NCBI GenBank assembly: GCA_903903365.1
Contig: CAIUYS010000640.1
Span: 1 to 5,177 of the forward strand
Length of the DNA: 5,177 nt
Direction of reading: 5' to 3'
From: an uncultured Methylococcaceae bacterium
GTDB lineage: Bacteria > Pseudomonadota > Gammaproteobacteria > Methylococcales > Methylomonadaceae
In this document: positions 1 through 4,588 of the stretch, in pieces
Numbering within the stretch: position 1 is the first letter of the stretch
How the letters are laid out: each line of letters starts with the position of its first letter
The notes under the pieces: model-generated
What the model was told of the DNA's origin: nothing
The model's input: the letters and a program-made list of their open reading frames with translations, nothing else
Databases searched by the model: none
Translations under genes and position numbers: made by a program

Positions 1-1
1 C

Positions 2-169
2 GGTAGTGCCGTCAATAACTTCCTGCAAGCTCAACGCATTCTGATGCCGGTATTGAATATCGGCCTGCCGGATCGCTTTATTGAACAAGGCACACGCGAA
101 GAATTGCTGGCGATTTGTGGACTGGATAGCCAGGGGATTACAGATCAAATTGAGGCGTTTTGCGCTTAA
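2..169 (+). CDS. dxs: 1-deoxy-D-xylulose-5-phosphate synthase, C-terminal end (5' truncated by window)
   Basis: The last 55 codons of a gene entering from the left; base 1 is the third base of the preceding codon, and the frame closes at TAA 167-169. Known role of the family: thiamine diphosphate-dependent condensation of pyruvate and glyceraldehyde 3-phosphate to DXP, the first step of the MEP isoprenoid pathway, and a source of precursor for thiamine and pyridoxal phosphate. Seen here is the end of the C-terminal transketolase-like domain: GSAVN, then MPVLNIGLPDRFIEQGT, then a short tail ending in EAFCA. These match the usual Dxs ending of GSAVN, a PVL-IGLPD-F--QG block and a final helix. 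The catalytic and cofactor domains lie outside the window, so integrity of the whole gene cannot be judged. No T-rich hairpin terminator follows directly; the next feature is the large inverted repeat at 182-312. Confidence 0.93.
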   Translation, partial: GSAVNNFLQAQRILMPVLNIGLPDRFIEQGTREELLAICGLDSQGITDQIEAFCA

Positions 170-181
170 AGTCGTTTAAAA

Positions 182-312
182 ATAGAACACTGATGACACA
201 GATTTGACTGATAGACACGGATAAGAGACGTTTCTTTAAAGCATTCAAAGTTGTTTTTTCGACTTAAAAAAATCCGTTGAAATCCGTATAATCAGTGTCA
301 TCCGTGTTCTAT
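182..312. repeat. Large imperfect inverted repeat between convergent dxs and ferredoxin genes
   Basis: The left arm (182-222) begins ATAGAACACTGATGACACAG. The right arm (271-312), read on the minus strand, begins ATAGAACACGGATGACACTG. The outer 22 positions match with two substitutions, and similarity fades inward to shared CACGGAT/AACGGAT blocks. The loop is about 48 bp. The arms are themselves built from short repeated words: ATCCGT occurs at 272-277, 282-287 and 300-305, and ACTGAT-GACAC-type words occur twice in the left arm. On the minus strand the hairpin is followed by ATTTTTAAA (183 downward), so it could end the coaD-ferredoxin transcript. On the plus strand no T run follows. Words of this kind (CACGGAT, ATCCGTGT) recur in dispersed repeats of many bacteria as I recall them; copy number in this genome is unknown. 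Confidence 0.75.
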
Positions 313-365
313 GATCGAAGAGTTGCCAGAGTTCAATAATAAGTATAAACGCTGAAAACCTGATA

Positions 366-623
366 TTACGAAACAGCTTGTTGCGTTAACTTCAAATACT
401 TTTGATATAACGAATCATGATCTTCGACATGTTGGGGGTCTTTATCAATGCAATTGACCGGGCAAACTTCTACGCATTGGGGCAAGCCATGATGACCAAC
501 ACACTCGGTACATAATTCCGGATCAATAATATAAATATCCTCGCCTTGTGATATAGCGGCATTTGGGCATTCCGGCTCACAAACGTCACAATTTATACAT
601 TCTTCATTAATAATAAGTGCCAC
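366..623 (-). CDS. fdx: 2x[4Fe-4S] ferredoxin, Alvin/YfhL type
   Basis: A cytosolic low-potential electron carrier of 85 residues. Cysteines at 9, 12, 15 and 19 form the first CxxCxxCxxxCP motif. Cysteines 38, 41, 50 and 54 form the second, with eight residues between C41 and C50. That enlarged loop and a C-terminal helical extension define the Allochromatium vinosum-type ferredoxins, including E. coli YfhL. Expected ligand sets are C9/C12/C15 plus C54, and C38/C41/C50 plus C19. An extra cysteine, C58, follows the second motif, as in the A. vinosum protein. The start is GTG (623-621): it gives the family N-terminus MALII and has AGGA six bases upstream. That AGGA overlaps the coaD stop codon TAG (634-632), so the genes sit 8 bp apart and are probably translationally coupled. 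The physiological partner is not shown by the sequence. The symbol is generic; yfhL would be the E. coli name. Confidence 0.95.
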   Translation of the reverse strand: MALIINEECINCDVCEPECPNAAISQGEDIYIIDPELCTECVGHHGLPQCVEVCPVNCIDKDPQHVEDHDSLYQKYLKLTQQAVS

Positions 624-631
624 AATAATTC

Positions 632-1111
632 CTAATTAAATTTTTCTATTAAACGCTGGTGAACCGCGTCAGGGACAAAGCAGGATACATCGCCCTTCAG
701 TTGCGCAATTTCTCGGATCATGGTCGAAGAAATAAATTCATATTGTTCGGCCGGTGTCAGAAACATGGTCTCCAGTTGTGGCGCAAGACGGCGATTCATT
801 CCCGCCAACTGAAACTCGTATTCAAAATCAGATACCGCCCGCAGGCCTCGTAAAATGACGTTAGCGCCTTGCTGTTTAGCGCAATCAACCAGTAAATTAT
901 CAAAACCAATGACCCGTACATTTGTAAATTCGGGCGTCACTGACCGGATCAGTTCGACCCTTTCATCAAGAGAAAATAACGGCGTTTTCCCCCGGTTGAC
1001 GGCTACAGCAACAATAACCTGATGATATAGTTTTGATGCCCTGGCAATGATATCCAAGTGTCCATTGGTAATGGGATCAAAGGTACCCGGATAAATGGCA
1101 ATAATTTGCAT
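632..1111 (-). CDS. coaD: Phosphopantetheine adenylyltransferase
   Basis: Transfers AMP from ATP to 4'-phosphopantetheine, giving dephospho-CoA: the penultimate, regulated step of CoA synthesis in the cytosol. At 159 residues it equals the E. coli enzyme in length. Visible nucleotidyltransferase landmarks are YPGTFDPITNGH at 7-18 (the TxGH motif, T15 and H18), K42 in the GKTP loop, RGLRAVSDFEYE at 88-99 with R88 and R91, and ISSTMIRE at 127-134. These are the expected substrate- and ATP-binding residues, and none is missing. The ATG start (1111-1109) gives the family N-terminus MQ-IAIYPGTFDP. No clear Shine-Dalgarno precedes it, only the A-rich stretch GAAAACTATACACT. It is first in a two-gene operon with the ferredoxin. 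The usual partner rsmD is not adjacent here. A candidate promoter with an overlapping palindrome lies at 1142-1160. Confidence 0.98.
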   Translation of the reverse strand: MQIIAIYPGTFDPITNGHLDIIARASKLYHQVIVAVAVNRGKTPLFSLDERVELIRSVTPEFTNVRVIGFDNLLVDCAKQQGANVILRGLRAVSDFEYEFQLAGMNRRLAPQLETMFLTPAEQYEFISSTMIREIAQLKGDVSCFVPDAVHQRLIEKFN

Positions 1112-1141
1112 AGTGTATAGTTTTCAAAAAAAATTGATGAT

Positions 1142-1150
1142 TTTATACCA
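1142..1150 (-). promoter_or_regulatory. Candidate coaD promoter, extended -10 element
   Basis: Read on the minus strand this is TGG followed by TATAAA, an extended -10 (TGnTATAAA). Transcription would start near 1135, about 24 bases before the coaD ATG. No recognisable -35 lies 16-18 bp upstream (the sequence there is near GTATG), which is typical of promoters relying on an extended -10 or an activator. The spacer is occupied by the palindrome at 1147-1160. The call is inferred from motifs only. Confidence 0.45.
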
Positions 1151-1160
1151 AGGCCTTGGT
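1147..1160. promoter_or_regulatory. Perfect 14-bp palindrome, possible operator of coaD
   Basis: ACCAAGGCCTTGGT reads identically on both strands. It has no loop, so it looks more like a dimeric protein site than an RNA hairpin. It overlaps the last base of the -10 hexamer and fills the region between -10 and -35 of the candidate coaD promoter, where a bound repressor would block RNA polymerase. It matches no operator I can name with confidence. Direction of effect and the binding protein are unknown. Confidence 0.4.
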
Positions 1161-1469
1161 TTAACATACTCATTTAATTTGAATTTTATCATAAAGCAGT
1201 CCTATTCATTATAATGACACAGAGTACCCTGGTTTTCTTGCGCATTTTTAAGGTGATTACGCTGATCAATAGGATTAATCATAATGCATGGGTTGGAACG
1301 GGGGCTTAACCGGATTATTGTGTTGAGGGTTCTTTTATTTCGGCCGGCGTTAAAGACTGGTATTATGAGGCCGGGCAGAGTAGGGTTTGCGCGTTGAAAT
1401 GACAAAACGACTGTACTTATCAGTAGAACAAACTTTGTAGATAAATTGGATTAAGAGTATTTAGGAATA
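1161..1469. other. Gene-poor stretch between divergent coaD and parE
   Basis: About 310 bp without a gene I can support. A 67-codon minus-strand reading frame (1405-1202) and two shorter plus-strand frames (from 1214, 31 codons; from 1283, 37 codons) exist. None has a recognisable protein family, a good ribosome binding site or an intact neighbour. A perfect TATAAT at 1210-1215 (+) has TTATCA 18 bp upstream (1186-1191), a possible but weak promoter. Nearer to parE, TTGAAA (1394-1399) is followed after 18 bp by TATCAG (1418-1423), another weak candidate. The parE ribosome binding site, AGGA at 1463-1466, lies unusually close to its ATG with three bases between. The stretch may hold the parE leader, an unrecognised small RNA or decayed coding sequence; I cannot tell which. 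Confidence 0.5.
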
Positions 1470-3362
1470 ATGAGTAACGAATATAATGCGGCCGCCATCG
1501 AGGTTTTAAGCGGATTGGAGCCGGTTCGAAAACGTCCCGGTATGTACACGGACACCACTCGCCCTAATCATTTGGTACAAGAAGTGGTTGATAACAGTGT
1601 TGATGAAGCGATGGCAGGTTATGCCAAAACTATCGATGTCGTTTTGTATAAAGACGGTTCTGTTCTGGTCAGTGATGATGGTCGCGGGATGCCGGTTGAT
1701 ATACATCCGGAGCAAGGCATTCCGGGTGTTGAGGTTATTCTTACCCAGTTACATGCCGGTGGAAAATTTTCCAATAAAAACTACCAGTTTTCCGGTGGCT
1801 TGCATGGTGTGGGAGTTTCGGTGGTTAATGCGTTATCGGCAAAGCTTGAAATTGAAGTTAAGCGTAACGGCAAAGTCTATGGTATGACCTATGCCGATGG
1901 CGACAAACAAACTGAATTGACTGAAACCGGAACAGTCGGTCGCAATAATACAGGAACAGCGGTCAAGTTTTGGCCGAATGAAAAGTATTTTGATTCCAAC
2001 AAAATATCCGTTACCAAATTAAAGCACGTTTTACGCGCCAAAGCGGTTTTATGTCCGGGCTTAAAAATCACTTTAAAAGTTGAGCAAAGCGACGAAGATT
2101 ACGTCTGGTGTTATCAGAATGGTCTTAAAGAATATTTGCTGGATCGGATTGGTGATATTGAATTTTGCCCGGAACAGCCGTTTATGGGCAACATGGCGGC
2201 AAATCATGAGGCCGTGGAATGGGGTATCGTCTGGGCGCTGGAAAATCCGGCTGAAATACTTAACGAAAGTTACGTTAACCTGGTGCCTACTGCACAAGGC
2301 GGAACCCATGTTAACGGCTTGCGAGCCGGGTTAACCGAAGCCATGCGTGAGTTTTGTAATATACGCAATATTCTGCCGCGTGGCGTTAAGGTAGCACCTG
2401 AAGATGTGTGGGAAAACTGCCATTTTGTGCTGTCCGTTAAATTGGAAGATCCGCAGTTTTCAGGTCAAACCAAAGAACGGCTAAGTTCACGCGAATGTGT
2501 GGCATTTGTTTCGGGTGTTGCAAAAGACAGCTTTAGTCTGTGGTTAAATCAGAACCCTGCAGAAGGTGAAAAAATAGCGGAAATTATTATTTCCAGCGCC
2601 CAAAAAAGATTGCGCTCCAATAAAAAAATCATCCGCAAAAGAATCACCTCAGGGCCTGCCTTGCCGGGTAAGTTGGCGGATTGTTCCGCACAGGATATCG
2701 CCAGAACGGAACTGTTTCTGGTAGAAGGTGACTCGGCGGGTGGTTCAGCCAAGCAAGCCCGCGAACGGGATTTTCAGGCCATTATGCCGTTGCGCGGCAA
2801 GATTTTAAATACGTGGGAAGTGGAATCCAGTCAGGTTATGGCATCGCAGGAAGTCCATGATATTGCCGTCGCTTTGGGTATAGAACCCGGTTCCAGTGAT
2901 TTACAAAATCTGCGTTACGGTAAAGTCTGTATTTTGGCGGATGCCGATTCCGATGGTAACCACATTGCGACTTTAATTTGTGCGTTATTTTATCAACATT
3001 TTAATGCACTGGTCAGGGAGGGGCATGTGTTTGTCGCCATGCCGCCCTTATATCGAATTGATGTGGGCAAACGCGTGTTTTATGCGCTGGATGAAGCCGA
3101 ACGTCAAGGCGTTTTGGACAGAATTAAAGCCGAAAAGCTAAAAGGGCAGATTAATGTGCAGCGCTTTAAAGGCTTGGGTGAAATGAATCCCGGTCAGCTT
3201 CGGGAAACCACCATGAACCCCGATACGCGGAGGTTGGTGCAATTAACCATCACTGAAAACGATGATACCAGTGGGCAACTGGATTTATTGCTGGCCAAAA
3301 AACGCTCACAAGACCGGAAAGTATGGCTGGAAACCAAAGGTAATTTGGCCGATATAGCGTAA
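1470..3362 (+). CDS. parE: DNA topoisomerase IV subunit B (ATPase subunit)
   Basis: ATP-hydrolysing subunit of topoisomerase IV, which with ParC unlinks daughter chromosomes and removes supercoils. All 630 residues align by eye with E. coli ParE, also 630, from YNA-AIEVL-GLEPVR at the N-terminus to the AKKRS-DR--WL--KG end. GHKL ATPase domain: E38 and N42 in QEVVDNSVDEA, D69 in DDGRGMP (69-75), and GGLHGVGVSVVNA (109-121). Transducer domain: QTKERLSS with switch lysine K335. TOPRIM domain: LVEGDSAGGSAK (417-428) with E419, then DADSDG with D491, D493 and D495 as metal ligands, and QRFKGLGEMNPGQLRETT (564-581). The ParE-type signatures, including the TDTTRPNHL block and no GyrB-sized insertion, favour ParE over GyrB. 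N497 follows DSDG where E. coli has leucine. The ATG has AGGA only three bases upstream, with AAGAG further off. parC is not in the window. A hairpin at 3369-3389 follows the stop. Confidence 0.99.
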   Translation: MSNEYNAAAIEVLSGLEPVRKRPGMYTDTTRPNHLVQEVVDNSVDEAMAGYAKTIDVVLYKDGSVLVSDDGRGMPVDIHPEQGIPGVEVILTQLHAGGKFSNKNYQFSGGLHGVGVSVVNALSAKLEIEVKRNGKVYGMTYADGDKQTELTETGTVGRNNTGTAVKFWPNEKYFDSNKISVTKLKHVLRAKAVLCPGLKITLKVEQSDEDYVWCYQNGLKEYLLDRIGDIEFCPEQPFMGNMAANHEAVEWGIVWALENPAEILNESYVNLVPTAQGGTHVNGLRAGLTEAMREFCNIRNILPRGVKVAPEDVWENCHFVLSVKLEDPQFSGQTKERLSSRECVAFVSGVAKDSFSLWLNQNPAEGEKIAEIIISSAQKRLRSNKKIIRKRITSGPALPGKLADCSAQDIARTELFLVEGDSAGGSAKQARERDFQAIMPLRGKILNTWEVESSQVMASQEVHDIAVALGIEPGSSDLQNLRYGKVCILADADSDGNHIATLICALFYQHFNALVREGHVFVAMPPLYRIDVGKRVFYALDEAERQGVLDRIKAEKLKGQINVQRFKGLGEMNPGQLRETTMNPDTRRLVQLTITENDDTSGQLDLLLAKKRSQDRKVWLETKGNLADIA

Positions 3363-3368
3363 CGGGTT

Positions 3369-3389
3369 CCCCTCTTTGTAAAAGAGGGG
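3369..3389 (+). terminator. Hairpin after parE, weak terminator or palindromic repeat
   Basis: CCCCTCTTT (3369-3377) and AAAGAGGGG (3381-3389) form a perfect 9-bp stem around a GTA triloop, starting six bases after the parE stop. The following sequence, TAGGGGAGATTTT, has only a short T run displaced by about nine bases, so it is not a classic intrinsic terminator. The second GGGG (3392-3395) offers an alternative partner for the left CCCC. Similar C-rich/G-rich hairpin words occur as dispersed repeats in other bacteria as I recall them, so it may be a repeat unit that also ends or stabilises the parE mRNA. Confidence 0.5.
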
Positions 3390-3467
3390 TAGGGGAGATT
3401 TTCCATGCTACCTGGGTAATTTGCTGTTTTTAAGATCAATCATGTGTAATATAAAATCATCATCCAG

Positions 3468-4106
3468 ATGAAAGAGCAAGAAGGGGTCATAAAGTACCAA
3501 TTAGCGCATACGCAAAAACCCCTGAATGAAACTTTTTCATTCAGGGAAATCAATGCGTGGCGCACGCTTGTTTTTCGCCTGGGTCTTATTGGGCAAGATC
3601 CCGAAAGATATGACAATCTCGGTTTTGGCAATATCAGCCAGCGGCTTAATAGTCAAAGCAGTCAATTTATTATTAGCGGCACACAAACGGGGCATCTTGA
3701 GCAATTAAGTCCGGAACATTATTGCCTGATTGTTACCGCTGACCCCCAAAAAAATCAACTTCAATCGTGCGGCCTACGTAAACCTTCTTCTGAGTCGCTG
3801 ACGCATGCAAGCCTTTATGCCCAAAATAGCAATATACAGGCGGTGATTCATGGACACAGTCCGGAAATCTGGCGTAATACTGCAGCGCTTAATTTACCCC
3901 ATGTTTCCGCAGACATTCCTTATGGAACCGTTGCCATGGCACAAGCAGTTGAGCAGTTATTTCAATCAGCTAGCTTACAACAGACCGGACTATTTACAAT
4001 GATGGGTCATGAAGACGGTGTGGTTTCTTTTGGTGGTAATATGCAGGCCGCCGCGTGGGAATTAATGAAGTGTTTAGCGCTGGCTATAGGCATTGAGCAG
4101 CAATAG
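3468..4106 (+). CDS. Class II aldolase/adducin-family protein, substrate unknown
   Basis: A 212-residue protein with the zinc-dependent class II aldolase fold of fuculose-1-phosphate aldolase, ribulose-5-phosphate 4-epimerase and MtnB. Visible motifs: FGNIS (53-57, matching GN-S), SGT (70-72, substrate phosphate region), KPSSES (105-110), HGH (128-130) and GHEDG (180-184). Predicted zinc ligands are H128, H130 and H181, and the catalytic acid is E109. The 19-residue distance from E109 to H128 equals that from E73 to H92 in E. coli FucA, so an active enzyme is plausible. The N-terminal EGVIKYQ segment lies outside the core fold. The ATG at 3468 is the only good start: an in-frame stop lies just upstream at 3447-3449, although no Shine-Dalgarno is visible. 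Neighbours parE and nqrA give no pathway clue. A perfect hairpin (3520-3546) lies within codons 18-27. Substrate and reaction type are not predictable from this sequence. Confidence 0.9.
   Translation: MKEQEGVIKYQLAHTQKPLNETFSFREINAWRTLVFRLGLIGQDPERYDNLGFGNISQRLNSQSSQFIISGTQTGHLEQLSPEHYCLIVTADPQKNQLQSCGLRKPSSESLTHASLYAQNSNIQAVIHGHSPEIWRNTAALNLPHVSADIPYGTVAMAQAVEQLFQSASLQQTGLFTMMGHEDGVVSFGGNMQAAAWELMKCLALAIGIEQQ
3520..3546 (-). terminator. Perfect 12-bp inverted repeat inside the aldolase gene, terminator-like on the minus strand
   Basis: CCCTGAATGAAA (3520-3531) and TTTCATTCAGGG (3535-3546) are exact reverse complements around a CTT triplet. Read on the minus strand, the stem is followed by GTTTTTG (3519 down to 3513), the arrangement of an intrinsic terminator for antisense transcription. 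Read on the plus strand it is followed by AAAT, so it should not end the sense transcript. It would still form a stable hairpin in the mRNA about 50 bases after the start codon. It encodes residues 18-27. No minus-strand gene lies immediately to its right. Confidence 0.5.
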
Positions 4107-4138
4107 TTTGTTGATTTAAAGTCAAGATAGGTGTAGTT

Positions 4139-4189
4139 CGTAGGCCGGAATAATACCACCCAAGCGAAGCGCGTGGTGGCGTTTCCGGG
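4139..4189 (+). repeat. REP-like palindromic unit 1
   Basis: Starts CGTAGGCCGGAATAA and ends GCGTTTCCGGG. The GTAG tetranucleotide (4140-4143) stands just 5' of a hairpin with outer stem CCGGAA (4145-4150) and TTCCGG (4183-4188), and inner stem CCACC (4156-4160) and GGTGG (4175-4179). The loop carries AAGCGAAGCG. A GTAG followed by an imperfect palindrome is the hallmark of REP sequences mobilised by REP-associated tyrosine transposases (RAYTs). No such transposase is in the window. Confidence 0.75.
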
Positions 4190-4203
4190 ACTCTCGTTCG
4201 GAT

Positions 4204-4255
4204 GCCGGAAACGCTTATTCTCGCTTGCGCTCGAAAATCCTTATTCCGGCCTACG
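4204..4255 (-). repeat. REP-like palindromic unit 2, inverted relative to unit 1
   Basis: Read on the minus strand it starts CGTAGGCCGGAATAA (4255-4241) and ends GCGTTTCCGGC (4214-4204). Its ends match unit 1 exactly over 15 and 10 bases. The GTAG head is at 4254-4251, the outer stem is GCCGGAA with TTCCGGC, and the inner stem is TTTTCG with CGAGAA around GCGCAAG. With unit 1 it forms a head-out inverted pair like the BIMEs of enterobacteria, about 117 bp in all, and the joined pair could also fold into one long cruciform. Lying between the aldolase stop and nqrA, it may also insulate the two transcripts. Confidence 0.75.
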
Positions 4256-4398
4256 CAGTTTCTAGCACTTAATCTTCATAGTGAGTTCGGAAAAGTCAGT
4301 CACGGAATTGCAAGTTGCTTGAGTATTTATAATCTGTGGCAACATTTGCAGGAGGATATTTTTTGAGAGTTACCTAAGTCCAAGCCATTTTTCATATA

Positions 4399-4420
4399 TT
4401 ACAGTTAGTTTACAGTTTGT
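4399..4420. promoter_or_regulatory. Helically phased 11-bp direct repeat, possible activator site
   Basis: TTACAGTTAGT (4399-4409) is followed at once by TTACAGTTTGT (4410-4420), ten of eleven bases identical. The 11-bp period would place both copies on the same face of the helix. TTTACA (4409-4414) and TGTAAA (4418-4423) also make a small inverted repeat across the second copy. The block lies about 42 bp upstream of the candidate nqrA -35, a usual place for an activator. Confidence 0.4.
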
Positions 4421-4429
4421 AAAGTACCC

Positions 4430-4454
4430 TTTAGTATATTTATTGACTACTAAA
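4430..4454. promoter_or_regulatory. Inverted repeat just upstream of the nqrA -35, possible operator
   Basis: TTTAGTA (4430-4436) and TACTAAA (4448-4454) are exact reverse complements separated by 11 bp, so the half-site centres are 18 bp apart. The element ends seven bases before the -35 hexamer. The sequence is AT-rich, where chance palindromes are common, so this is only a candidate. Confidence 0.35.
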
Positions 4455-4461
4455 TACAGCA

Positions 4462-4490
4462 TTGAGAAAACATTGATTTTGTGGTGTAAT
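4462..4490 (+). promoter_or_regulatory. Candidate sigma70 promoter of nqrA
   Basis: TTGAGA (4462-4467) matches the -35 consensus at five of six positions. TGTAAT (4485-4490) matches the -10 at five of six. The spacer is the optimal 17 bp. A TGn extended -10 (TGG at 4482-4484) directly precedes the -10. The start would fall near 4497, leaving a leader of about 90 bases before the nqrA ATG. This is the best promoter-like sequence found in the window. Confidence 0.55.
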
Positions 4491-4514
4491 GCCAACGTTT
4501 TACGTCTTTATGCG

Positions 4515-4546
4515 CCACTTGTATCGGTATTTTTGATACCAAGTGG
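4515..4546 (+). promoter_or_regulatory. Leader hairpin of nqrA
   Basis: CCACTTG (4515-4521) pairs with CAAGTGG (4540-4546), continued by TATC (4522-4525) with GATA (4535-4538) across a one-base bulge. An alternative fold pairs GGTAT (4526-4530) with ATACC (4536-4540) around a T-rich loop, under a CCACTT/AAGTGG stem. No T run follows, so it is not an intrinsic terminator. An eight-codon frame, ATG 4510 to TGA 4536, reads MRHLYRYF through its left arm but has no ribosome binding site. A structural or mRNA-stabilising role is possible; I recognise no known riboswitch. Confidence 0.4.
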
Positions 4547-4588
4547 AGGGTTTCGCCGCAACTTGTTTGGAGAGTAGGCTTATTAACT

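Larger units (their letters stand above)
4256..4588 (+). promoter_or_regulatory. Upstream regulatory region and leader of nqrA
   Basis: About 330 bp with no supported gene; the 70-codon minus-strand frame at 4662-4450 overlaps nqrA and looks spurious. In order it holds a TATAAT (4328-4333) without a good -35, an unattached perfect AGGAGG (4350-4355), an 11-bp direct repeat (4399-4420), an inverted repeat (4430-4454), the candidate promoter (4462-4490) and a leader hairpin (4515-4546). The nqrA ribosome binding site is weak: AGG at 4576-4578 with a ten-base spacer, and GGAGAG further upstream. Such layering fits a regulated promoter, although the regulator cannot be named. Confidence 0.5.

Noticed and set aside
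659..853. 64-codon plus-strand frame opposite coaD
   Set aside because: Shadow of coaD, whose motifs and full family length leave no doubt about the coding strand.
1202..1405. 67-codon minus-strand reading frame
   Set aside because: No recognisable family, no ribosome binding site seen, and low-complexity-like composition; most likely chance in an intergenic region. Kept only as part of the gap description.
1470..3362. GyrB instead of ParE
   Set aside because: Length of 630, absence of the GyrB C-terminal insertion, TDTTRPNHL and DADSDG (GyrB usually DADVDG) all point to ParE.
3369..3395. Strong intrinsic terminator for parE
   Set aside because: The stem is good, but the T run is short and displaced by about nine bases; kept as a weak terminator or repeat rather than a firm one.
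4510..4536. Leader peptide MRHLYRYF before nqrA
   Set aside because: No ribosome binding site, and only two tyrosines with no terminator/antiterminator pair; not enough for an attenuation claim.
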